NCBI GenBank assembly: GCA_019916065.1
Contig: CM034240.1
Span: 47,540,238-47,604,237, forward strand
Origin: Vitellaria paradoxa
Taxonomy: Eukaryota; Streptophyta; Magnoliopsida; Ericales; Sapotaceae
DNA: 64,000 bases
Direction of reading: 5' to 3'
Both the position numbers and the translations under genes were made by a program. Numbering within the stretch: the stretch's first letter is position 1; each line of letters starts with the position of its first letter. Below the pieces are notes generated by a model. That model saw nothing but the letters and a program-made list of their open reading frames with translations, was not told the origin of the DNA and did no database searches. This document shows positions 36,555 to 48,335 of the stretch, piece after piece.

Positions 36555-37246
36555 GGCCTGCTTGGATGCAGCCAAAAACTCCCCTCCAAAACTAATATCC
36601 GGCACTTTTGCTATTGTTTGGCAAACCAATTTTCCCCGCCCCTTGCGGATAAATTTTGGCATGGGTCCCATATTTTCTTCTCCCATTGGGGATAATTTTT
36701 GGGCACCCTTGGAATTAACGAAAAATTATCCCTTTTTAAGCTGATTACTTTTGATATTTTTAACTCTCGTTAATTGTATTGTTAATTTGATCAAAATAAA
36801 TATAATGTTAGTACAAAAATAATAGATAGACCAACAAGTTAAAATAAATATAATTAAAAAAAATTAAATAATAACCCATCATTCAAAAATATATATTTAA
36901 AAAAAAAGTTCTTTAAATAAATTTATAAAAAATTAAATTTTCAATGAAATAAATAATATAACTTCAAATTGTCCAAAATTAATTAAATAGAGTGGGTTTT
37001 GTAATTTAATATTTAATTTAATGGGTAACCAAGTTTGGGACACCACAATAACAAAATAGTCATTTGACTGTTTTTTCTATCATTCACCCTCTCTTATTTA
37101 TGAAACATCCAAACCAAATAAAAAATTATCCCCCTCCATAAACATCACATCAATATGAGCTAACGTTTTAAAAATAATACCCCATCTTATCTTATACTCC
37201 ATTTAAAACTTATTTCCCTAAAATTTTAGCACCATCCAATCGACTC
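36555..37246 (-). mobile_element. PIF/Harbinger-like 0.7 kb element, copy 1
   Basis: TAA lies on both sides. The right end, reverse complemented, reads GAGTCGATTGGATGGTGCTA and continues through words shared with the copy at 59587-60323 (GGAGTATAAGATAAGA, GATGTGATGTTTATGGAGG, ATGTTTCATAAATAAGAG, GGTGTCCCAAACTTGG). The left end GGCCTGCTTGGATGCAGCC matches the other terminus. No transposase, so non-autonomous. Confidence 0.75.
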
Positions 37247-38204
37247 TAATGGAAAAAAAACTTTGCCAGTTGTGCAAAAAAAGGTTGAGCGTGTTAGACC
37301 ATTCTGGCCAAATGGTCCCCATGGGTTCCCAAATTTCAATTTTTTTTTTTTTTGTTAATACAATTTCAGCAATTTGGCTTGTACGTAAAGTTGGGCTTAC
37401 CCGTGTTTGATACACCAAAAAAGTAAAATATTTTTTTTATACTTTTTATGTTTGAAAACCTAAAACAAACCAAAATTCACTTATTTTATCAACTTTTTAT
37501 ACTTTTATCTAATCAAATTTCGTCTAATTTTACTTTTACATTGACAATTTGTATTTTTTGGTCATCCAAAAACTACCATGATATTATCACGCACATTTTT
37601 TTTTTAAGTTATATATTTGGTACAAATTTATAAAAGTTAAAAAAAGTTGATAAAGATTTGAAAAAAAATTGGCAGTTTTTTTTTTTTTTTGTGAAAAAGT
37701 TGGATAAAATTGAAGAAAATTAAAAAAAAAATTAACAAAGTTGTTGGAGAAAATTGAAGCTCTAAATGGCTTCTTACTTTGGGGGAAAAAAAACTAACTA
37801 GTAAAAAAATAGTTTTTTTTGGTTTGAGAAGAAAAAAAAAATTTTTTTAGTAACTAATTTTTTAACTTTTTGTCAATTTTATATTTTTTTCCTTTATGAT
37901 CTAAAAAAAAATTTAAATATAAAAAAATAAATTTAATCATTTAAAAAGAAATTAAAAAACTGAGTAATCATAAATATTCTAAATAAAACTTTAGTTTTTC
38001 ACAAGAATATTGTCAGAACAGTGTGAAAATAACAATTTTATAAATAAAATATCTTTTCATCCACTTTTTATTGTAAATTAATGATAAATATGTACTTGAA
38101 TAATATCATTATATGGTAATAATATTTGATTGTAAGCACAGCGAGTATAGCATATAAACACGTGCCGAAAAATAAAATAAAATTTCAATAACCTCTGAAA
38201 ATCA

Positions 38205-38636
38205 GTAAAATTTTCTATTACATTTTTACACATTCCAATCTTTATTAATTTCAAAAAAGTTAAACATTTCACTAAAAAAATTGAACCTTAAGAGGAAGTT
38301 AATTGAGTAGGAATTTTTTTTTTTTTTAATCATGTTCTTCAACTCCAAAACTTTTCAACGAGTACCATTGTGAGGTGGGCCCATATAAACTGTTAGAACG
38401 GATTGGCCGAAACCATTCCTATGGTATCGTTTTGTTCTACCAAAATGCTACAGAGCAAAATACAAATTGAAAATTTTTTAAATCTATTAGAATGAATTTT
38501 GAAAAACCGTTTTAATAGTTTGTCACTATTTATTTTCAAAAAACGTGATTTAAAAAAAAAATACTAAACGCTAAAATTGACTCAAAATTACATTTTATCT
38601 TATTTTTTCTTATTTTTTACTACTCTAAACGGATCT
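38205..38636 (+). mobile_element. MITE, TCCGTGRGAACGGA-core family, divergent copy
   Basis: Contains AACTTTTCAACGAGTACCAT, then TTAGAACGGATTGGCCGAAA and AAATTGACTCAAAATTACAT, and ends CTCTAAACGGATCT|TAA. The left boundary is uncertain. Confidence 0.5.
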
Positions 38637-38697
38637 TAAAAATTTCTTATTGTTTATGCATATGTAATGTGTATAAAAAATGATCTTACAAAGTTAA

Positions 38698-38864
38698 GAA
38701 GTGTTTGGAGTTGTATAAAAGTATATAAAATAAAATAAAATTGTAAAAGTAAATGTCTCGTAATTCGTATAATAAGTGAAGAATTTAAATTTTGTTATCT
38801 CGTAATTCGTATTTGTAGAAATTTGTAAGATTTTATTTTATTTTATTTAACTCCAAACGGAGCC
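38698..38864 (+). mobile_element. Tourist-like MITE (short family)
   Basis: TAA precedes GAAGTGTTTGGAGTTGTATA; the right end is AACTCCAAACGGAGCC. TCTCGTAATTCGTA occurs twice inside. No TAA is seen on the right. Confidence 0.5.
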
Positions 38865-39303
38865 TTTGAGTCACCTGGGATTGTAGTTAAGAAGCAAAGT
38901 AACTTTATTAAGGCTTTTTCTAGTAAATAATTTCTTATTATTATTTACGAATACATAATGTGTACCAAAAAAAAAAAAAAAAAACTCTCCTATTGATAAA
39001 GCTTGGGCGCTGAGAATAGTTTAGTTGTTAAGAAGCAAGCCAAAGAATTTATCCAGGGACAAGAAAATAAAGAAAATTTAAAGTTAAATTTAGTTATTTT
39101 AATTATAGTGAAAAATAAAGAGAAACGGGTGTGGAATTTAAGAAATTAATTTATTATAATTTTTTATTTTCTTGTATTTTTAATTAAATTAAAAAAATAT
39201 GTATTTAAAATTTTATAGTTGAAAGTTGAATTCACTCTCAGTTTTCAGTGAGAGAAGTAAATTTTCAAGTCAAACACACACACACACACACACGCAGAAA
39301 AAA

Positions 39304-39370
39304 AAAGGCACGCCCCGAAATTTAGGGCACAATTACGCGCACACAGAAGAAAAGGCACGCCCCGAAATTT
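39304..39370. repeat. Two direct copies of a GGCACGCCCCGAAATTT word
   Basis: AAAGGCACGCCCCGAAATTT occurs at 39304-39323 and 39351-39370, next to a CA microsatellite (39275-39293). Confidence 0.8.
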
Positions 39371-39646
39371 GGGGGGCCAATAATTGTGTGAGGTGGGTGA
39401 GTGACCATTGAGAGCCTGCAAAGCAAGGGTAATTGAATGTGTTCCAAGCCAAATAAATGCTTGGCACTCCAAGCAGTTGACATTATTATGCATCAAATAA
39501 AGGGTTATAAGTTAAATGCCAATTGAGTGATTTTGGTTAAATAAAATAAATCATTTAATTGGAAAATAAGGGGTTTGAGGGTTATAGTGAATTTTTTACT
39601 GTAAAAATTGCAGTGTTCAGAATAAAAGTCAGGATATAATCAAAGT

Positions 39647-40005
39647 TGTGAGGGACTGTGAGAGACCTGTTCGTGAAGAACTCTGCCTGCAAGAGAGTGA
39701 AGGCGAAGGTGAAGCAGAGAAGCAATGCCTTTTATTCCACATCGCCTGGGTCGTGGAAGAAAGTAACATATATGTAATATTCAATGTCCATAATATTTAT
39801 ATAAGAACAACGCGTTTTAAAGTTGTAAAGACACTGGGTTCAGTAGGAACTCTAGGGTTAAACGTGCTCCAACAGGGGCAGTAGTAGGAACTCTAGGGTT
39901 AAGTGTGCTCCAACAAGGGCAGTACCAGGATGGGTGACTTCCTGAAAAGCAGCTTATTAAGCTCAAAGCAGATAATATTATACTATATGGATACGGGTTG
40001 TTACA
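39647..40005 (+). mobile_element. Solo LTR with 5S rRNA-like sequence (Cassandra-type TRIM)
   Basis: The element starts TGTGAGGGACTG and ends GGGTTGTTACA. A perfect 5 bp repeat, AAAGT, lies at 39642-39646 and 40006-40010. The inside includes ACGCGTTTTAAAG and, near its right half, a block resembling the 5S rRNA internal promoter region: GTTAAGTGTGCTCC (box A area) and CAGTACCAGGATGGGTGACT (box C area). The box A portion is duplicated in tandem, unit about 41 bases (39842-39923). No second LTR or internal domain is found, so it is a solo LTR. 5S-bearing LTRs are the hallmark of Cassandra elements. It interrupts a left-end fragment of the hairpin MITE family (about 39567-39640). Confidence 0.8.
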
Positions 40006-40681
40006 AAAGTAAATTCAATTAAATTAATAAATACTATAATAAATACTGTTTAATAAAATCAATAAAACTTGGTTACATTCCAACCCTTGTTTGAACATTG
40101 TAATCCCTGCCGTCCATGGAACCCGAAATAAGGAGCTGCATTGAGCTAATAATTGTTGACCACAACATTATCTTATGGAATTTAATAAAATTATTAATGA
40201 AAAGAATTAAAATATCTTCTGAGTTGGGGTTTTTGCATTTGCTAATATAGATATATATATATGCTAAATCTCAACTAATTAATTTTTTTTTTTGGTTAAA
40301 AAATTTTACATGTATTTTAAGCATAAATAAAATAATAAATACAATGCATAAGAATTCTTACGAAAAAAATCCTTAATCAATATAATTGAATGACTTAAAA
40401 TCCAATGGAGATACTAACCAAAACAGATATTATATCAAAATTTGATTTATGACTCAAAAATAATCGTTATTTAATTGATTTTACGATGCTATCATTAAAA
40501 TTCTTGCTTAACTCCTCAATGTACTAATATCAAATATGAAATTCGACTACAATTTCTTTAATGAATTAACGCATTCATTTATTCTTTTAAAAAACGGATT
40601 AAATGAATTGAATTAAAATTCTATCAAAACTTGCATTCATTAATTGAATGAAAAAAAAAAAAATTTAGCTAGATGAGAATA

Positions 40682-40960
40682 TTTTAGGTTTTTTTCTTAA
40701 AATTCTTGGAACACTATCTCCTTAAAAGAAAAATATGAGTTATTCAGAATGGAATAGGAAATCCTGCCATTTGTAGGAAAGAGAGTGAGAATAGGAATCC
40801 AAAATCAATTAGGGAAATCTTTTAGGTTGTTTTCTTAGAACTCTTAGCACACTACTTCCTTAATAAATGTGACTTGTTAAAAATAAAATAAAAAATCCTC
40901 TAAAATCAATTAAGAAAGCGAGAGGAGATAGAAATCCAAAATCAATTAAGGGAGAGAGAG
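40682..40960 (+). repeat. Tandemly duplicated block, unit about 147 bases
   Basis: Both halves start TTTTAGGTTKTTTTCTTA and end with AATCCAAAATCAATTA plus a G run. Between are CACTAYYTCCTTAA and AGAAAGNGAG-like words. The halves have diverged by small indels. Confidence 0.6.
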
Positions 40961-41572
40961 AATCCTACAAATCAAGTAATCACCTTTCTAGAGTTGCTAT
41001 TCTTAAATATTATTATAATATTTTTGACAACCCTGAATTTTAAGGAGATTATGAAGACAAATGTGGTCAACCCCAAATTTCACAAGTTTTGGGTTTGCGG
41101 ACCTCCCCCACTCATTAATTACGCATTAATTAATTAATTATTATTTGATAATTTTAAAATATTTATTTAGGACTCTGCGTACGTAGTTCATTTGATCATT
41201 AATATATTGAATATTCTAACAATAAAAATAATAATATTAATTGAAATCACATTAATGTAATACAACTTTGGGGCACGTTCGAACATGGGCTGTGTCTGAT
41301 CTGATCATCGGTTGTCTTCTTTATTTTGACGCCGTTTTAAGTCATGACACGCACCGGTCACGTGAACTTTCATGGTAAAGCTCTGTTGGGATGGATGGAC
41401 TCGTCAATCACGTGGTCCACCTTTCATAAGAAAGCTTAACACCTGTTCACAAGTTCCATGCTCAAAGGTAACAAATAATTTATTCAATCTCACTTTATTT
41501 AATTCATAAAAATATTATTTAACAAATTATAAATTATTTAATCTCGCTTTCTTTAACAAATAATTTTATTAA

Positions 41573-41786
41573 GAGTGCATTTGGAATAATAAAAAATGAG
41601 ATAAAATTAGATAAAATCAGATAAATTGTAGATTCGTAATCTATGCAATGAAATAAAAAGTAAATAACTTTTAGAATTTTTCGTATTTTTCATCGTTTTT
41701 ATCTTATTATACAAATTACGAACTTACAAATTTTTATCAAATTTTATAATTTTTTTTTTTTTGGTTACTCCAAACCCTCCCCCAAG
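41573..41786 (+). mobile_element. Tourist-like MITE (short family)
   Basis: TAA on both sides. Landmarks: GAGTGCATTTGGAATAATAA, AGATTCGTAATCTATGCAAT, AAGTAAATAACTTTTAGAAT, and right end GGTTACTCCAAACCCTCCCC. Confidence 0.65.
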
Positions 41787-42106
41787 TAACCCACTGTAGC
41801 AGTCAGACCAGATGAATTCATTGTTTTAGCAGACATGGAATAATGATCTCACACCAAAAAGCGAATTACATTTGTTAGGACTTCGTGGACCAAACAAGCA
41901 TTGATTGCCCTTTCTCTGTGAAGAAGAATGCTTTCATCTTGAATATTGATTGTCACTTTTGTCTCTGGTGGGGCAGAGGCTGGCTGGATAGTGGTATACA
42001 GCTTTTGGGGATAATTTTTATCAGAACCCAAATTTCACGGCTTCATTACAAGGTTTTGTTTGGAAGGGGGGGGGGTTGAAATGTCAAATGTTTGCATTGA
42101 AACTTT

Positions 42107-42283
42107 ACCCTCGGTTTGGTTGAGGGAAAGGGAATGAAAAAGAAAGTATTTTTTTCTTTTTCTCTGTAAAATTAGATAAAAGTAAGTAAATATATATATA
42201 TATATATATATTTACAATATCTCTCACTTCCTTCAGTATCATTTTTTTTTAGTCATTTTTTTTTCTCTCCATACCAAACACAG
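42107..42283. mobile_element. AG/CT-rich MITE
   Basis: Ends CCCTCGGTTTGGTTGAGGG and CATACCAAACACAG are imperfect inverted repeats around a TA microsatellite (42189-42213). Confidence 0.45.
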
Positions 42284-42550
42284 TCTTAGGGTGCTGGAAG
42301 ATGATTTAATAAATTTAGAGTACGTTTGAAACATCTACCAAAATTTTCCCGAGTATAGCTGGTGATGAGGAAATGGATCAGTTGGCCAGCTATGCAATCT
42401 CTGTCGAGCAGATATACCGACTCCCAAGTCCTTTCATCTCCTAAGACTTGGTTGACTCATTAAGTCATTAGAAAAGACCACGATAGGAAGAAAAAAAAAA
42501 AAAAAAGAAAAAGCAAACCACATCAATGTAGTTTAAGTGTATCTCTCTCC

Positions 42551-42581
<31 letters not shown>

Positions 42582-43356
42582 AAATTATTCTAATTTAAAA
42601 AAATAATAAATGCACCTCATTTTTTATTTTTTACATTCTAAAAATTAATATTCATTGAGAGAAAATAGAGTGCAAAAAATAAAAAATAAAGTATGTGTAT
42701 TAATATAACATACAGTGACGGGGTATAAAAATTACATAAAATTCATCTCTGAATATTAAAATTAGAACTTAAGTATCAACCTACAAAAAAAGGACGAATT
42801 AAACAAATATAAATACAGTTTATATAGGTGGATATGAAAAGAGAGATCTTTACAGACTTTTAAATACGATTAAGGAGGCTACTCTCAAAACTTTTATATT
42901 AAGATTTTGTGGAAACCAAGAGGGGGATTCGGATAACACACCAAAACTCACTTGAACATTATTGAGATGGTTGGACTTTAGGTCCGGTGGAGTCGGGTTA
43001 CTTTCATGGGTCTGGAGAGTTGTTAATTATTTTTTTTTTTTTTGGATAAACTGGATTAGAATCCAACACAGCCCAATAGGCCCACCATTCCAAAGAACAG
43101 AGTCAAGCCCAAAACACAATTTTATACGAGTCCCTTTCAAGGGCTTGCATATGCAAAAAGCCGGGAAAAAAAAAATACACAGATCAACAAGAAGTGCCAG
43201 AAATCCACCACGAGTTCAGGCACTCTTCTATTTTTCCAGACAAACAAGCTCATAGAATTTTCTTCCTCCCCACTTACCCAAAATCCAACCTAACGACTAG
43301 CATACCACTGTGTATACAATACCATCAACATAATAGAGCTCTCTCTCTCTCTCTCT

Positions 43357-43705
43357 CTACCAAAAACACCTCAGGATGTTGATGAGGAAATGAAACAAAT
43401 AGTTGTGTGGATGAAGCAATTCCGTCTGAACTAACCGCTCTAAGTTGTTGAGGTTCCGAGGGAGGAGATTGCTGCTGTACAGTAAGGTTGTGACGGTGGC
43501 CGCTGGCTCAGCCACCATTCCGGTCACTAGCCTCGCCAGCGACCGCAACATCAATGGCATTATCACAGACTGCAAATTAATAACAGAAACAAAACCCACA
43601 ATGCGTCATGCATCTCATATAATATTACGACAAACCCATCTATTAGTCGAATGTTAAAAAAACAGAGAGACAGAGAGAGAGAGAGATTTGGAAAGACTTT
43701 ACCAT
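43357..43705 (-). CDS. Candidate 71-residue microprotein, two exons
   Basis: The proposed exon 1 is only the ATG (43703-43705), followed by donor GTAAAG. The proposed exon 2 is 43357-43569 after acceptor ATTTGCAG. The product starts MSVIMPLMLRSLARLVTGM and carries AEPAATVTTLLYSSNLLPRN before a hydrophobic end (NYLFHFLINILRCFW). The reading frame coincides with a patch of about 50% GC in DNA that is otherwise 25-30% GC. The leader before the ATG is a C/A-rich sequence typical of plant transcripts. I do not recognise the family and assign no function. The amphipathic N-terminus might target an organelle, which is only a guess. An overlapping plus-strand frame (43445-43657) lacks a comparable start context. 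Confidence 0.4.
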
Positions 43706-43786
43706 GATTTTGATTTTGATTGTGATCGAGAAAGATGGAAATAGAATGAAAGAAGATGAATCATGCTATGAGGAATATTTGCACTT

Positions 43787-43788
<2 letters not shown>

Positions 43789-43821
<33 letters not shown>
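43789..43821. repeat. GA microsatellite
   Basis: About 16 GA units, just upstream (on the minus strand) of the candidate microprotein start. Confidence 0.9.
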
Positions 43822-43824
<3 letters not shown>

Positions 43825-46189
43825 TGCTTGATGGGTTGGTGGTGTTTGAATTCTAGATTTGTCAGACTTTAGAGCTAATATTCAGAACTACTATTCTACG
43901 TGTCTGATTCAGGCTGCAAAACAAGGAGTGTGACTGAGAAATCCAAGAGAGATTTATTGGAAGGTGGGGGAGCAAAGAGCAATCAATGGGCTTCTTTGTT
44001 ACCAACTTCGGGCACATCGACACTCCATCCATCATAACTCGCGAGAACGCGAAACTTTTGCAGCATGCCTACATGGATTAAGCAAAATTCCTTTCCCATT
44101 TGCGCATTTAGTTAAAAAAAAAAAAATTTTTCCTATTATGCCTCCGAAGGCTGAAGTTGATAATTGAAAGAACAACTAGATTGGAAATCATTGTTTCAAA
44201 ACGATAATTTAGAGTATGTTTGGTTCATAAAAAAATATAATAAAATTATAAAAATTTGATATAAAAGTAATAAATGTCGATATTTGATTAGAAAAAATGC
44301 AAAAAAAATTAGTAAATATTTGTAAGTCTTAATTAATTTTAGCTAATCAAACACCTTTTATCCAATGCATGAGTTATGATATTTTTTTAACTGAAATTAT
44401 CCAAGGAATTATGCTCAATTCATCCACGACAAGGCAAAAACCTCGATATTTTGCTTGATTATCTCTCTGTACAAACAATATATCAACTTGCTAATTGAAC
44501 AGTAAATGATTGTGATATTCTCATGAGATTTTGCATCTTTTAGTGCCATCTTCCACTTGTTAAGTGGTGTTTGAATAGAAAAAAAATATCATAAAATATA
44601 AAAATTTAATGTGAAAAGCGGTATGTGGTGAAATTTAATTAAAAAAAATATAAAAACTTAATAAAAATTAATAAATTTTAATTAGTTTTATTAATCCAAA
44701 CAGCCCCTAGTATTGGAAACCCTCTGGCCGCAAAAACTGTTGGCTAGGAAGATGGTATATTTCTATACATCTTTCTTTGTTTATGTATATGTCTCGAAAT
44801 TTTCCACCCATGGATGGTGCGGTGTCTTTATTGTCAATCTGGAATACCATGGAACCCATCGATGGATGTTTGGACCAATGCACGCCCCAACACTACTTAC
44901 AACACATTTACATCTAGTGTTTACAACTAGTGTCCTGTGTAATGTACGGACATGCATAATATTTTGTAATAAAAATTAATTTTTAAATATATTATAAAAG
45001 ATTACAACAACATGATATAAATTTATAAAATAGTTATTGAAATTTTTTTTATTTGTTGCAATGTTAAGAGGCCGAGAAAGTTGATCAAACTCGAGTTTGT
45101 ATACGGATATTAAAAATTTATATTTTAGTAAATCTTGACTCAATATTAAAAAATAATTAAAATTGACTATAGAAGATATATTAAATCTTTCTACCTACCT
45201 AATTAGCAAAATCACTTTTTTATTTCAGAGTTTTGTCAATTTTAATATATGCTTTATTTGTCTTAATTCTAGCCCATTTTACAAAATTATTTTGTGTTAA
45301 AAATGCTATTATTTTTTGTATTAAAATATTTTTGACTAATTTTATAAAAATTTTTAAAACTAAAATATCATTTTTTAATTATACATAACATTTTATAAAA
45401 ATAACTCAAATACTGAGTATTATTAAATAGATTTTTAACAACTAAATGGTCAATATAATTAATTTAATTTTAAAATAAAACTTTTAAATAAATTACTCTC
45501 AAGCCTAATTAATATTTAGGCATCCCAAGCTCAATTAATAATTGGTATTTTTTTATATTTTTAAATTTAAAACATAATAGGACACGTAATTGTGAAAGGA
45601 ATTGAATTTTTTTAAATTTGATTAGAAATCTATTAACTTAATTTTATATTACTTAAAATCACGTATTACAACCCCAGCGGTTGTAAGACAAAAGAAAAAA
45701 AAATAGCATTGGGGTCATGTATTATTGTGTAACAAAATTAAGTACAATTAAAAAAAAAACAATGCTTAAAAAAAATACCGTATTGAAAAATTTTTAAACA
45801 AATGAAAAGTAAAATAATAAATAAGGAGAGTGCAAATATAATTTGATTTAATGAAAAAATAAACTTACACAACTTTAATATGTGTACATAGATAATGTGT
45901 AGGTTTGAAAAATATAACTTAAATATCGAATATTATTAATTGATTAAAAATCATTAACATAACTGATTTAAATTTAGAACTTTTTAGAAAAAATTTTCTC
46001 TCAAAACTTAAATAATATTTAGGCATTTTTTTTTTAAATTTAAAATATTAAGAATTGTTATTGTAAGAAAAAGTTAGATTTTTTACATCTAACTAATATT
46101 CAATAAAAGTTAAATTTTTTTTCAAATCTAAATTAATTTTTTAAGCATTTTATGTGTTTTTTAAAATATAAATTTTATAAATACATTAA

Positions 46190-46333
46190 GAATGCATTTA
46201 AAGTAACAAAAAGTGAGATAAAATAAGAAAAAATTATGAATTTATAATTCACGAGATAAAAATTGAATAACTTTTAAAATTTTTTAATATTTTTTATCAC
46301 TTTTTAAAATTTTTTGTCATTCCAAACAGACGC
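46190..46333 (+). mobile_element. Tourist-like MITE (short family)
   Basis: TAA on both sides. The inside reads AAAGTAACAAAAAGTGAGAT, TTATAATTCACGAGATAAAA and a right end of TCATTCCAAACAGACGC. Confidence 0.7.
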
Positions 46334-46370
46334 TAAACTAAGAGATAAAGGTCTAATTAAGAAATTCACA

Positions 46371-46533
46371 AGTTTACTTCACATTAACAAGAATCACATA
46401 ATATCACATTAGTTTACTTCACATTAACAAGAATCACATAATATCACATTAGTTTACTTCACATTAACAAGAATCACATATCACATTAGTGTCACATAGA
46501 AAAGGAATCACATTAGTGTCACGTAGAAAAGAA
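46371..46533 (+). repeat. Tandem repeats: 40-base unit then 27-base unit
   Basis: The 40-base unit (AGTTTACTTCACATTAACAA, then GAATCACATAATATCACATT) occurs at 46371-46410 and 46411-46450, with a shortened third copy from 46451. It runs into two copies of a 27-base unit (ATCACATTAGTGTCACATAG type) at 46480-46506 and 46507-46533. The copies are almost identical, so the array is young. Confidence 0.9.
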
Positions 46534-46771
46534 AAAGATAAAGTAACTGTATAGTAAGAATAGATACTAAAATTTTGAAAAAATAATATTTATTTAAATA
46601 TTTATAGAAATTAAAGAAATAAAATGATAAACAGGAGTATCACATTGAGTTTATAATAATTCTTTTTTAAATCATTATTTTATTTTAATTACTTTTTATA
46701 TTTTTAAATTCAACACATTTAGAATATATAAATTTTACAACAATAACAATTGATGTTATATAAGAAATTAA

Positions 46772-46929
46772 GGGGTTGTTTGGAGTAAGAAAAAATGAGA
46801 TAAATTGTGATTTGGGAAAAGTTCGTAATGCGTGCAGTGAGAGAAAAAGTTGATGTGATATAAAGTTAACAGAAATTTATAGAAATTTTTAAAAATTTTC
46901 AGCAAATGTTTACACACCAAACCGGCCCT
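46772..46929 (+). mobile_element. Tourist-like MITE (short family)
   Basis: TAA on both sides. Ends GGGGTTGTTTGGAGTAAG and CACACCAAACCGGCCC. Confidence 0.7.
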
Positions 46930-47989
46930 AAGTTTCATAAATTTAATTAGCATTGACTAAATTTTTAAACCCTTTCTCAAAACTAATATCAATTATACAT
47001 TTTTATTTGTATTTTTAGATTTAATTCAGTCGGATATTACTTAAGCCTGTTTTTTTTAATTTAACTCAAAAAATATTACTAACTAATTTAAATATTTAAT
47101 TTTTTACTTAAACATTAGATAACAGTGACAACACACAAAAACAAAAATATTTTCGACTGAGAGTTAGTTAGGAGCTCCCCAGCAAGGAGAAACCCCCCAA
47201 AAATTGGCGTATGCCGCTTTTTGCGACGAGCACACGGTATTCTTTAGTAAAAGGCGAAAGAATAGTTCGCTTTGTGCCCACCGGACGGCTGCTTAGTACT
47301 CACCCTCTAGGCCTTCTATTTTTATACTACTCTCACTCTCTACTCTCTTTGTTTTCCAGTCGATGTGGGACAAACGTATATACCACCAAACCATGGCCTG
47401 AGCAAACTCACAGATGCTGCTTGTCTCTTTCTTTCAAATCTCTCTTTTGATTTTGCTTTTGCAATACGTCTCTGCCTTTCCCCTCTCTCTTTCCAGCCAT
47501 ATGATGATAAATAGGAAATGCAGATCGGTTCGTCCTTTCACCATTTCATCTTTAGTTCTTACTCCTCACCACAAATACGAAGCAGCACATAAAGTCGAAT
47601 AAGAAAAAATAGGGCTAGTATTTTTCCGATCAAATTTGGATTTAACTAAACAAGCCCAGTCTAACTTTATTTTCAAATAAATATAATTTATATATTTTTA
47701 CATATAATATTTTAATTCTATATATATTATATTACAAATATTTATTTTTCATATCTTATATTTTATACTGGGCTCGTGGGTTGGAATTTGCTTTGTATTT
47801 TAAGGTTTGAGCTTGGAATTTTTGTAAGGCCGTAAGTGCTGGATTGGGCCTGGACAAATGCTAAAAACTCTAATACTCTTATCCGGGTCCACTTTGTTCA
47901 ATTCTATAATACGTAGGAGACCTTTTGATTCAAAAGCTTAAACTCATGAATCAATGGCCTATACTATTTTATGTCAAGCACACCCTCAT

Positions 47990-48335
47990 TCTTGTATTTT
48001 TGATGAAACAATCATAATGCGTATATACCTAATAATCTCCCATTCGTATTTACATTTTCGGGATCCCTCTTAACCGAAAGTTTCTTGTTTGTCCACTAAT
48101 TTGTAATGCCCCATCTCTTATAGTATTAGTCCTTCTCCAAGATTGACTCCTGTCAACTCTAGCGAATATCGAACATGCGTCATTTTTCTATTATTGAGAA
48201 CTGAATTTATGTGTATTGGTCTATCTGTCCATCCTTACAAATAAAAGTTAATCTTATACGATTCTTACTCTATCAGGAATTAAACTCATACTTGTCTGTT
48301 TGCTTGAACCACTAAGTAAAGTGACTCGCTAAATG
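47990..48335 (-). mobile_element. Possible degenerate tRNA-derived SINE
   Basis: On the minus strand from about 48330 the sequence reads TTACTTAGTGGTTCAAGC and, about 15 bases on, GAGTTTAATTCCTGATAG. These resemble the A and B boxes (TRGYNNARNGG and GTTCGANTCC) of tRNA-derived SINEs at normal spacing. The following 250 bases are of less AT-rich, non-repetitive composition. Ends and target duplication were not found. Confidence 0.4.

Larger units (their letters stand above)
32833..43356. other. Gene-poor, repeat-rich block (left part)
   Basis: The first 400 bases are the leader and promoter side of the IST1-like gene. Beyond that I find no supported gene. The content is MITEs (33386-33541, the 34.5-35.5 kb hairpin cluster, 36555-37246, 38205-38636, 38698-38864, 41573-41786, 42107-42283), a solo LTR (39647-40005), a duplicated 147-base block (about 40682-40960) and low-complexity AT DNA. 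A non-repetitive patch at 41330-41470 carries GTCACGTGAA and TCACGTGG (G-box/ABRE-like words), with no gene next to it. Confidence 0.6.

Noticed and set aside
41330..41470. G-box/ABRE-like words (CACGTG) in the gene-poor block
   Set aside because: No gene start lies nearby on either strand, so a regulatory role cannot be supported.
43445..43657. Plus-strand frame overlapping the candidate microprotein
   Set aside because: The minus-strand reading has better splice signals, leader and start context; this one looks like its shadow.
46371..46533. Regular repeats that superficially resemble a CRISPR array
   Set aside because: Units are directly adjacent with no unique spacers, and the DNA is a plant nuclear genome.
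47211..47602. Two overlapping plus-strand frames (79 and 62 codons)
   Set aside because: Peptides are unrecognisable and the DNA looks like part of an old LTR (TATTTTTATACTAC and TCGATGTGGGAC words); no partner LTR found, so no element is called.
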